The notes under the pieces are model-generated. The model did not search any database. It was not told the DNA's origin and worked only from the letters and a program-made list of their open reading frames with translations. Source: Candidatus Omnitrophota bacterium (GTDB lineage: Bacteria > Omnitrophota > Gorgyraeia > Aquiviventales > Aquiviventaceae). Taken from it: a stretch of 5,311 bases of DNA. A program made the position numbers and the translations under genes. Shown here one piece after another: positions 1-5,311 of this stretch. Numbering within the stretch: position 1 is the first letter of the stretch; every line of letters starts with the position of its first letter. The DNA lies in the NCBI GenBank assembly GCA_016206565.1, contig JACQRG010000027.1, forward strand, positions 1-5,311. The letters run 5' to 3'.

Positions 1-666
1 CACCGTGCGGCCCGCGGTGTTCACGTTGACCGGCCCGGCCCCGAACACCGTGACATGGGGGGCCAGACGCTCGTAGAGCTGGGGCGTCATGCCCCGCAGC
101 AACCGTAGCTCTTCCACATGCTCAAACGGGCCGTCCTTGCAATCATAGCCGTGCGCGAGCGACCGGTAATAGAACCCTTCCGCGCCCGAGGGCCGCTGGT
201 CGTCGTCAGGATCGCGCCAGTCGAGGATCGCCTCCGCCAGCGCCTGGGCTTCATTGTCGCGCAAGCCGCCGGCAACCTCAAGTAGCCGTTGAAGCGCCTC
301 GGCGGAGGCGGTGTTCACGTTCAGGCGGCGCTCCTCGTCCGTCAAGCCGTACTGGACCGCGCCGCTCGGCGCAACGTCGCCGACGATGCGAAATGTTCCC
401 CCGCCAAACGGATGATCCTTGAACCGGCCGGGGTTGTGGGCCCATGGCTCTCCGAGGCCGTCAACCGTCGCGGTCTGGTCTTCGGCCAGGGCGGCGGCCG
501 CGAGCCGCGCGCCGGCGCGGGCCACGTAGGCCGCGCGCAGCTGCTCGGTCAGCCGCTGGGCGGTATCGAGCGCGAAGAGGCTGCGCGACCCCACGCTGGA
601 CGCGAAGAGGCTCAGCAGGAGCATCACCCACACCACGTAGAGCAGGACGCTACCCCGCCGCCGCAT
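1..666 (-). CDS. gspK: Type II secretion system minor pseudopilin GspK (C-terminus beyond the window)
   Basis: Largest minor pseudopilin, thought to cap the pseudopilus tip. The first 222 residues are visible and the frame is open to the left edge; full GspK proteins are usually about 300 residues or more. The leader MRRRG is followed by SVLLYVVWVMLLLSLFAS. The +5 position is Tyr, not Glu, as expected because GspK characteristically lacks the Glu5 of other pseudopilins. Clear family motifs are DEERRLNVNTA (110-120), ILDWRDPDDD (147-156), GAEGFYY (161-167), FEHVEELRLLRGMTPQLYE (181-199), and a second NVNTA (214-218). These are the GspK-specific alpha domain (helix-hairpin-helix-like) segments. 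The start ATG at 666 is supported by the GAGGAGGAG ribosome site. No frameshift or stop interrupts the visible part. Confidence 0.92.
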   Translation of the reverse strand, partial: MRRRGSVLLYVVWVMLLLSLFASSVGSRSLFALDTAQRLTEQLRAAYVARAGARLAAAALAEDQTATVDGLGEPWAHNPGRFKDHPFGGGTFRIVGDVAPSGAVQYGLTDEERRLNVNTASAEALQRLLEVAGGLRDNEAQALAEAILDWRDPDDDQRPSGAEGFYYRSLAHGYDCKDGPFEHVEELRLLRGMTPQLYERLAPHVTVFGAGPVNVNTAGRTV

Positions 667-1252
667 CGCCCGGCTCCTCCTCGACGGGCCGCTCGCCGAG
701 ATAGACCACGGTGCTGTGGCCGTCCGCCTGGATCCTGACGGCCAGCGGCGGCTGCGGGCCCTCCCAACGCTGGTGCCACTGCGCCTCGCCGGTCCCGGGT
801 GCTGTGCCGAAATAGCTGAAGCGCAGCTGTGCGACAGGCTCCAGGATCGGCTGGCATCCCTCCCGCAGGCCGCGCGCGCGCAGGAGCGGATAGGGCGTGA
901 AGGAACGGCACAGGGTCTTCGTCCGCCCGTCCAGGTAGTAGCCGGCCTGCCCCAGTTGCGGCAAGGGCGACGGCGCGCCGGCCTCGGTTTCGACCAGCGC
1001 CATGGTGGACTGGTCGTATGCGCCCTGGAAGGGGATGGGCTTGAAGCGGCGGGCGTTGAGCAGGTCCCGCCGCAGTTTTGCGAAGGCGATGAGCGCGGCC
1101 TGCTCGCTCACGCCGTGCTCCGTGGTCCTTCGCCAGACGCGCACCCCGGCTGCCAGGGTGGCCATGGTGATGCCGCCGATCAGTGCCAGCAAGAGGGAGG
1201 CAACCAGCAGCTCGACGAGCGTGAAGCCTCGGGGTGATCCTCGACGGAGCAT
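650..1252 (-). CDS. gspJ: Type II secretion system minor pseudopilin, GspJ-like
   Basis: Minor pseudopilin of the tip complex. It has 200 residues, normal for GspJ. The leader MLRRGSPRG precedes FTLVE (residues 10-14, Glu at +5) and a hydrophobic helix to about residue 36. Further on are FAKLRRDLLNARRF (57-70), matching the helical LxxLxxDL-type region of GspJ, and VAQLRFSYF (140-148) with W159-W163, then PLAVRIQ (169-175), which resemble the Y..g..W...W....P.aV pattern of the family. Two cysteines, C115 and C133, could form a disulphide in the periplasm; this is inferred. The start is 9 bases after gspI, with a modest AAAGG 6 bases before the ATG, overlapping the gspI stop. The 3' end overlaps gspK by 17 bases. 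GspJ rather than another minor pseudopilin rests on size, order and these motifs. Confidence 0.84.
   Translation of the reverse strand: MLRRGSPRGFTLVELLVASLLLALIGGITMATLAAGVRVWRRTTEHGVSEQAALIAFAKLRRDLLNARRFKPIPFQGAYDQSTMALVETEAGAPSPLPQLGQAGYYLDGRTKTLCRSFTPYPLLRARGLREGCQPILEPVAQLRFSYFGTAPGTGEAQWHQRWEGPQPPLAVRIQADGHSTVVYLGERPVEEEPGDAAAG
674..682 (-). promoter_or_regulatory. Ribosome binding site for gspK inside gspJ
   Basis: The string GAGGAGGAG on the minus strand has its central GGAGG core 9 bases from the ATG at 666. It sits inside the final codons of gspJ and supports that ATG as the gspK start, despite the 17-base overlap of the two genes. Confidence 0.6.
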
Positions 1253-1261
1253 GGCCGGCCT

Positions 1262-1654
1262 TTACGGTTGCGCGGTGGGGCGCGGCACGAGGGTGCTGGT
1301 GTCCACGGCGTAATCCCGCGCGCCCTGGCGCCACGCCACGGTGAGGCTCAGGCGCTCAAGGAGGGGCGAGGCCTCGACCGGGGCGTGCTCCACCCGCCAA
1401 CGAAACCGCTCCCGGCCCTGGGTAAAGGACCCTTCTCGTTGCGAGGCGCCCCCTTCGTGGGCGGCAAGCTCCAGGTCCGCCATCTTCGCGGCGGAGAACG
1501 CGTAGACGACGGAGCGGTTGCGGGCGATGCTCAGGGCCTGGGCGCCGCGGGCGAGCGCTTGCAGCACGAGCACCGTGCCGCCGGCCAGAATCGCCACGCT
1601 GACCAGGATCTCAACGAGCGTGAGCCCCTTACTGCTGCCAATTGGCCACATCAT
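1262..1654 (-). CDS. gspI: Type II secretion system minor pseudopilin, GspI-like
   Basis: Minor pseudopilin expected to nucleate the pseudopilus tip with GspJ and GspK. The 130-residue length is normal for GspI. The leader MMWPIGSSKG should be cut before Leu11, giving LTLVE with Glu at +5 and a hydrophobic helix to about residue 33; Leu at +1 is less common than Phe or Met. The rest follows the GspI pattern, with a helical stretch around AFSAAKMADLELA (52-64), then FRWRVEH (84-90) and LSLTVAWRQGARDYAV (102-117). It overlaps gspG by 26 bases in another frame. The start is uncertain between ATGs at 1654 and 1651: AGCGAGG abuts the first and is only 3 bases from the second, so neither has ideal spacing. 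Position between gspG and gspJ supports GspI over GspH, but sequence alone could fit a general GspH/I-type protein. Confidence 0.82.
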   Translation of the reverse strand: MMWPIGSSKGLTLVEILVSVAILAGGTVLVLQALARGAQALSIARNRSVVYAFSAAKMADLELAAHEGGASQREGSFTQGRERFRWRVEHAPVEASPLLERLSLTVAWRQGARDYAVDTSTLVPRPTAQP

Positions 1655-2048
1655 CCTCGCTGGGTTTCCCGTCCGGGCCGAGGGAGCTTAAGTCGTAGTC
1701 GCGCGGCGGGTGCGTACCGGGGTGATGATAGACGTAGGCCCGCTTCCAGGGATCCAGCGGCTCCTGCTCGATGTACGGCCCCTTCCAGTCTTCCGGCACC
1801 GGCGGCGCGGTCGGCTTGCCCATGAGCGCGGCCAGCCCCTGCTCGGTCGTGGGGTAGCGCCCGTTGTCAATCTCATAGAGCCGCAGGGCGAGCGAGAGGT
1901 TGCCCTTGATGTCCGCCCGGGCAGCACCCGTGCGCGCCTCCTCCGAGCGCCCGGCTAGCCGGGGTACGACCATCGCCGCCAGCGCGCCGATAATGACGAT
2001 GACCAGCATCAGCTCGATCAGGGTGAACCCGCGTGGAGCCATGCGCAT
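1629..2048 (-). CDS. gspG: Type II secretion system major pseudopilin GspG
   Basis: Main subunit of the periplasmic pseudopilus. It is made with a short basic leader, MRMAPRG, expected to be cut by prepilin peptidase before Phe8, leaving FTLIE with Glu at +5, followed by a hydrophobic helix (residues 8-28). The remainder has the GspG hallmarks: NGRYPTTEQGLAAL (62-75), WKGPYI (88-93), LDPW (98-101), and the YDLSSLGPDG loop (118-127). The aspartates after that loop (D132, D133) match the calcium-binding region known in GspG. At 139 residues it has the usual length. The RYPTTEQGL and PLDPW motifs separate GspG from type IV pilins, which makes this the best single piece of evidence that the operon is T2SS. 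Its 3' end overlaps the next gene by 26 bases. Confidence 0.96.
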   Translation of the reverse strand: MRMAPRGFTLIELMLVIVIIGALAAMVVPRLAGRSEEARTGAARADIKGNLSLALRLYEIDNGRYPTTEQGLAALMGKPTAPPVPEDWKGPYIEQEPLDPWKRAYVYHHPGTHPPRDYDLSSLGPDGKPSEDDVANWQQ

Positions 2049-2052
2049 GCTC

Positions 2053-2059
2053 TCCTCCC
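2053..2059 (-). promoter_or_regulatory. Strong ribosome binding site for gspG
   Basis: The sequence GGGAGGA lies in the 14-base gap between gspF and gspG. Its GGAGG core is 5 bases from the ATG at 2048 and 11 bases from a second in-frame ATG at 2042, so it favours the upstream start. A strong site fits the need for more copies of the major pseudopilin than of the other components. Confidence 0.7.
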
Positions 2060-2062
2060 GTG

Positions 2063-3298
2063 TTACTGCACGATACTACTCATTTCAAAAATCGGCAAGA
2101 GGACGGCGATGACGATGAAGCCCACCACCGCCCCCACGGCGACGATCAGCGCCGGTTCCAGCAGCGTGGCGAACGTCTGGAGCAGCCGCGCCGCATCCCG
2201 CTCGTAGTACGCGGCCACCTCCGCGAGCGCGTCGCCCACCTTGCCGCTCTCCTCGCCGACCGCCACGGTGTTCACGAAGAACGGGCTGCCGATGGCCAGC
2301 TCCTGCAGGCAGGCGGAGAGCGCCTTGCCCTGCCGCAAGCCCTCCGGCACGCGCCCGAGCTGCTCGCGGATCGCCCGGTGGCGGGCCACCGGGATGGCCA
2401 CGTCAACCGCCCGCAGGATGGGGATGCCGTGCATAATCATCAGGCCGAAGGAGCGGGCGAACCGCGCCACCTCCAATTGCTCCAGCAGCGCACCCGCAAG
2501 CGGCAGGCGCAACAGCCAGCGATCCAGTGCTAAGCGCTGCCGCTCGCTCGCGCCGCGCCAGATCAGCACCAGCGCAGCGCCCACGACCACCCAGGCCGTC
2601 CAGAACCACGGCGAGGAGATTCCGGCCGTCACCGCCAGCAGCGCGCGGGTCGCCCCCGGCAGCCGCTGGCCGAACCCGGTGAGCTGCTGGGTCAGGCGCG
2701 GCAGCACGAACGTCAGAAAGAAGACGATGGTGCCGCATCCGACCACGCCGACGAACGCCGGATACGTCAGGGCGGTGCGCACCTTGGTCTGGAGCTCCTG
2801 GTCGTGCTCCAGCTCGGCTGCCAGCCGCTCCAGCACCGCGTCCAGCGCCCCGCTGACCTCCCCGGCATGGACCAGGCTCACATAGATCGGAGGAAACACC
2901 GAGGGGAACTTGGCCAATCCGTCGGAGAGCGTCTGTCCCTGCCGCACCGTTTCGGTGAGCTCGCGCAGCACTTGGCGGAAGGCCGGCTGGCGGGCTTGCT
3001 CCTGCAGGATGTGGAGGGTCCGCAGCATCGGCACCTGTGAGCGGACCAGGCTGGCAAACTGCCGCGTGAAGGTCACCAGGTGGGCGGGGCCCACGCGGAT
3101 GCGCCCAGCCGGCGCGTGCGCCGCGGCGGACGGTCTCGAGGGCTCGGCCGCGGCGGCCGGGACTTGCTCGATGATCCGCACCGGCGTGTAGCCCAGCTCG
3201 GCCAGGCGGCTGAGGACCCCGCCGCGGTTCTCGGCGTCCATGATCCCTTCGACCGTGTCGTTCGGACCCCGCTTGGCCGTGTAGGAGAACGTCGGCAT
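2063..3298 (-). CDS. gspF: Type II secretion system inner-membrane platform protein GspF
   Basis: Polytopic inner-membrane protein that couples GspE to pseudopilin addition. It has 411 residues, normal for GspF. The N-terminal start MPTFSYTAKRG is typical of the family (compare M..F.Y.A.d..G). An Ala/Pro-rich linker (about 47-66) leads to two homologous cytoplasmic GspF domains, about 72-178 and 275-380. Each contains the family motif GE.SG (GEVSGALDAVL at 146-156 and GEESGKVGDAL at 348-358). Hydrophobic segments lie at about 180-200, 229-247 and 380-403, giving the usual three-helix topology. It starts 16 bases after the gspE stop. The only purine-rich sequence before the ATG at 3298 is a weak GGGCGG right next to it, so re-initiation after gspE is plausible. 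PilC of type IV pili is the close alternative; neighbours argue for GspF. Confidence 0.94.
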   Translation of the reverse strand: MPTFSYTAKRGPNDTVEGIMDAENRGGVLSRLAELGYTPVRIIEQVPAAAAEPSRPSAAAHAPAGRIRVGPAHLVTFTRQFASLVRSQVPMLRTLHILQEQARQPAFRQVLRELTETVRQGQTLSDGLAKFPSVFPPIYVSLVHAGEVSGALDAVLERLAAELEHDQELQTKVRTALTYPAFVGVVGCGTIVFFLTFVLPRLTQQLTGFGQRLPGATRALLAVTAGISSPWFWTAWVVVGAALVLIWRGASERQRLALDRWLLRLPLAGALLEQLEVARFARSFGLMIMHGIPILRAVDVAIPVARHRAIREQLGRVPEGLRQGKALSACLQELAIGSPFFVNTVAVGEESGKVGDALAEVAAYYERDAARLLQTFATLLEPALIVAVGAVVGFIVIAVLLPIFEMSSIVQ

Positions 3299-3314
3299 CC
3301 GCCCGGCGAGAGGC

Positions 3315-5021
3315 TTAGGCCTCGTCCTTGGTGACGCGCAGGATCTCGTCCTCCTGCTCCGAGGTGACGCGCAGGATTTCTTCGGGCGTCGTCAGCCCTT
3401 CCTGCACCTTCTCCCAGCCATCCTGCTGCATCGTGCGCATGCCGCCCTCGATCGCCTTGCGCCAGATGGCATCGGCCGAGGAGCGCTGCATGATCAGGTC
3501 GCGCAGGCTCTCCGTAATCGGCAGGATTTCGTAGATGGCGGTGCGCCCGAAGAATCCGGTGCGCTGGCAGCGCTCGCATCCCTCGGCCCGGAACATGCGG
3601 GCCAGGCCCGGCCGGTCGCCCGGCACCTCGATCTTGCAATGGGGGCAGAGCAATCGCACGAGCCGCTGGGCGATGAAGCAGCGGACGGAGGAGACGATGA
3701 GATAGGGGTCTACCCCCATGTCCAGCAGCCGGGTGACGCTGCTGGCGGCGTCGTTGGTGTGCAGCGTCGAGAAGACCAGGTGGCCGGTCAGGGCGATGCG
3801 GATGGCCAGCTCCGCGGTTTCGATGTCGCGCACCTCCCCGACCATCATGACGTCCGGGTCATGGCGCAGCATCGAGCGCAGCCCCTGCGCGAACGTCAGG
3901 CCGATCGCCGCGTTGATCTGCACCTGTGTGACGCCCTCCATCTCGTACTCCACGGGGTCCTCAATCGTGATGATCTTGCGCGCGTCCGTATTGATCGTCT
4001 TGAGCATGGCATAGAGCGTCGTCGTCTTGCCGGAGCCGGTCGGGCCGGTCACGAACATCAGGCCGTGCGGCTGGGCGATGAGGTGCGCGAGCCGGTCGTG
4101 ATCCTCCTTCCGGAAGCCGAGGTCCTTGAGCGCCAGCAGCATCTGGTCCGGCAGGATGCGCACCACCACGCTCTCGCCGGCCGGCGTGGGCAGGATGGAG
4201 ATGCGCAAATCAAGCTTTTGGTCGCCCACCTTCACGCTGGAGCGCCCGTCCTGCGGCAGCCGGCGCTCCACGATGTTGAGGTTGGAGAGCACCTTCACGC
4301 GCGAGATGATCGCCGGGAACAGCTGCCGGATGGCCGGCGGCACTTCGACCGTGCGCAGCACGCCGTCAATGCGGTAGCGCAGCCGCAGCGTGTCGCGGTA
4401 CGGCTCGATGTGGATGTCCGTGGCCCGGCGGTGGTGCGCCTCCAGGATGAGCTGGTTGACCAGCTTCACGACCGAGGCGTCATCGGCGAGCTGCTCGATG
4501 TCCTCCAGGCCGGCCTGCCCCACCGCCTCCAGGCGGATGGTCGTCTCCTGCTCCTTGACCAGCGCGCTGACGGTCTCCGCGCCGACGCCGTAGTATTTCT
4601 TCAGCGCCTTGGCGACGTCGGCCTCGGTCGAGAGCACCGGCTCGATGCGGTAGCGCTCCTGCAGCGCTGAGCGCAGCTCGTCCGCCAGGCCCACGTCCTG
4701 CGGGTTGGCGAGGGCGACCGTGAGGGTCGAGTCGCGCAGCCGCAGCGGCACGACGCGGTAGTGCATGGCGATCTTCACCGGCAGGGCGGCCACGGCGGCG
4801 CGGTCAATCGCGTCGTCCGTGAGGCGCACGAACGCCATCTGGTACTGCTCCGAGAGCACCCGGAGCAGCTGCTCCTCGCCCACCCAGCCGCGCTCGAGGA
4901 CGATGGCGCCCAGGAACCGGTTGCTCACCGCCTGCTGCTGCATGGCCTCCACCAGCTGCTCCTCGGTGAGCAGCTTGCGCTTCAGCAGGAGCTGGCCGAG
5001 CTTGCTGGGTTTAGGGGGCAT
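3315..5021 (-). CDS. gspE: Type II secretion system assembly ATPase GspE
   Basis: Cytoplasmic hexameric ATPase that powers pseudopilus assembly through GspF and, in the family, GspL. It has 568 residues, a normal length. Residues 7-59 carry two 24-residue MshEN-type motifs with a 5-residue spacer; the rest of the N-terminal domain runs to about 145. The ATPase core has Walker A GPTGSGKT (326-333), the Asp box around IEDPVEYE (353-360), Walker B DPDVMMVGEVRD (388-399) and the His box GHLVFSTLHTND (413-424). A tetracysteine zinc site is present as C459/C462 and C482/C485. The C-terminus carries EILRVT twice (549-553 region and 560-564 region). The ATG at 5021 overlaps the previous gene's stop and has no clear Shine-Dalgarno, so coupled translation is likely. 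PilB or MshE homologues look similar, but the adjacent gspF, gspG and gspK favour T2SS. Confidence 0.94.
   Translation of the reverse strand: MPPKPSKLGQLLLKRKLLTEEQLVEAMQQQAVSNRFLGAIVLERGWVGEEQLLRVLSEQYQMAFVRLTDDAIDRAAVAALPVKIAMHYRVVPLRLRDSTLTVALANPQDVGLADELRSALQERYRIEPVLSTEADVAKALKKYYGVGAETVSALVKEQETTIRLEAVGQAGLEDIEQLADDASVVKLVNQLILEAHHRRATDIHIEPYRDTLRLRYRIDGVLRTVEVPPAIRQLFPAIISRVKVLSNLNIVERRLPQDGRSSVKVGDQKLDLRISILPTPAGESVVVRILPDQMLLALKDLGFRKEDHDRLAHLIAQPHGLMFVTGPTGSGKTTTLYAMLKTINTDARKIITIEDPVEYEMEGVTQVQINAAIGLTFAQGLRSMLRHDPDVMMVGEVRDIETAELAIRIALTGHLVFSTLHTNDAASSVTRLLDMGVDPYLIVSSVRCFIAQRLVRLLCPHCKIEVPGDRPGLARMFRAEGCERCQRTGFFGRTAIYEILPITESLRDLIMQRSSADAIWRKAIEGGMRTMQQDGWEKVQEGLTTPEEILRVTSEQEDEILRVTKDEA
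3318..3380 (-). repeat. 33-base in-frame tandem duplication at the 3' end of gspE
   Basis: The 15-base string GGTGACGCGCAGGAT (plus strand) occurs at 3330-3344 and again at 3363-3377, exactly 33 bases or 11 codons apart, with partial similarity on both sides. In protein it gives EILRVTSEQED followed by EILRVTKDEA. One EILRVT-like motif near the end is normal for GspE/PilB ATPases; the second copy makes an extended tail. Confidence 0.8.
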
Positions 5022-5311
5022 GGTCGAGCCGATCCGTGATGGATTGCACCGAGCGCTGCCGGTAGGCCTGCAGCAGCGTCGCCAGCTCGCGGTCCGAGAT
5101 CAGCACCGGCTTGACCTTGCGGTACTGGGTGGACTGCTCCACGGCGCTCAGGGCCCAGGCTTCCAGGGGGTTCGCGATGGCGACCGTCACCGACTCGGCG
5201 TCCGCCCGGATGGGAAAGCACTTGCCCCCCGAGAACGCCGAGGCGGGAAACTGCTTGATGACCGACCAGTCCACCCGGTCCAGTGCCAGCGGCTCGCGGG
5301 GCATGCCAAAC
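5011..5311 (-). CDS. Partial protein ending in a stand-alone GspE/PulE N-terminal-type (MshEN/T2SSE_N-like) domain
   Basis: Only the last 99 residues are visible. The reading frame stays open to the window edge, and the two codons before the first ATG (5304) read Phe-Gly, giving FGMP, the usual link between the two halves of GspE N-terminal domains (compare YGLPF). That ATG is therefore probably internal and the gene starts outside the window. The visible part parallels GspE residues about 60-145: TVAIANPLE matches TVALANPQD in GspE, and VKPVLISDRELATLLQAYR matches its IEPVLSTEADVAKALKKYY. The protein stops soon after this domain, with no Walker A or Walker B, so it is not an ATPase. The stop codon lies inside the start of gspE (11-base overlap), which suggests translational coupling and a shared role. 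An accessory or regulatory partner of the secretion ATPase is an inference; the missing N-terminus could hold other domains. Confidence 0.8.
   Translation of the reverse strand, partial: FGMPREPLALDRVDWSVIKQFPASAFSGGKCFPIRADAESVTVAIANPLEAWALSAVEQSTQYRKVKPVLISDRELATLLQAYRQRSVQSITDRLDHAP

Noticed and set aside
289..738. Plus-strand open frame of 149 codons opposite gspK and the gspJ end
   Set aside because: The minus strand here encodes gspK with clear family motifs. The plus-strand product is Arg/Ala/Pro/Gly-rich with no domain, so it is a shadow.
624..1334. Minus-strand open frame of 236 codons overlapping gspJ in another frame
   Set aside because: gspJ has a prepilin leader and family motifs in its own frame; this frame gives only Arg/Ala/Gly-rich sequence.
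2049..2062. Internal promoter or terminator in the gene gaps
   Set aside because: The largest gaps are 14 and 16 bases, too short for a promoter, and no GC hairpin followed by a T run was seen on the minus strand.
2033..2885. Plus-strand open frames opposite gspF
   Set aside because: Two overlapping low-complexity frames, both antisense to a well-supported gspF; no ribosome site or domain seen.
3639..4670. Long plus-strand open frame of 343 codons opposite gspE
   Set aside because: It lies wholly inside gspE on the opposite strand, has a His/Arg/Asp-rich composition typical of antisense frames in high-GC genes, and shows no recognisable domain.
5011..5304. A complete 97-residue gene starting at the ATG at 5304
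   Set aside because: The frame continues open to the window edge, and the residues just before this ATG extend the domain similarity, so the ATG looks internal and the gene is partial.
1..5311. Type IV pilus (pilB/pilC/pilin) locus rather than T2SS
   Set aside because: gspE and gspF alone would be ambiguous, but the RYPTTEQGL/PLDPW motifs of GspG and the DWRDPDDD and NVNTA motifs of GspK are specific to T2SS.

Overview
The window is one unbroken stretch of a type II secretion system (T2SS, general secretory pathway) operon. All genes lie on the minus strand and read from the right edge to the left edge. The DNA is GC-rich (by eye about two thirds G+C), with strong G/C preference at third codon positions. 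That base use and the E-F-G-I-J-K order fit a Gram-negative, high-GC bacterium, for example a proteobacterium or myxobacterium-like lineage, Nitrospirota, NC10 or Acidobacteriota. No marker here fixes the phylum.

Layout in direction of transcription: (1) the 3' end of a gene whose product ends in a GspE/PulE N-terminal-type domain with no ATPase domain after it (5311 to 5011, N-terminus outside the window); (2) gspE, the assembly ATPase (5021 to 3315); (3) gspF, the inner-membrane platform protein (3298 to 2063); (4) gspG, the major pseudopilin (2048 to 1629); (5) a gspI-like minor pseudopilin (1654 to 1262); (6) a gspJ-like minor pseudopilin (1252 to 650); (7) gspK, the tip minor pseudopilin (666 to 1, C-terminus outside the window). 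Genes overlap or are separated by 16 bases or fewer, so there is no room for internal promoters or terminators. I found no RNA genes, mobile elements or CRISPR arrays.

How the genes work together: GspE hydrolyses ATP at the cytoplasmic face and drives GspF to add GspG subunits to a periplasmic pseudopilus. GspI, GspJ and GspK form the complex that starts this fibre and caps its tip. The fibre pushes folded exoproteins through an outer-membrane secretin, which is not in this window. gspH is absent between gspG and gspI, and gspC, gspD, gspL, gspM and gspO are not in the window.

This is mostly a conventional system. The less ordinary points are the separate gene for a GspE-N-like domain that overlaps gspE, a tandem c-di-GMP-type (MshEN-like) motif in GspE with its lead arginines replaced, and an 11-residue duplication at the GspE C-terminus that is also visible in the DNA.
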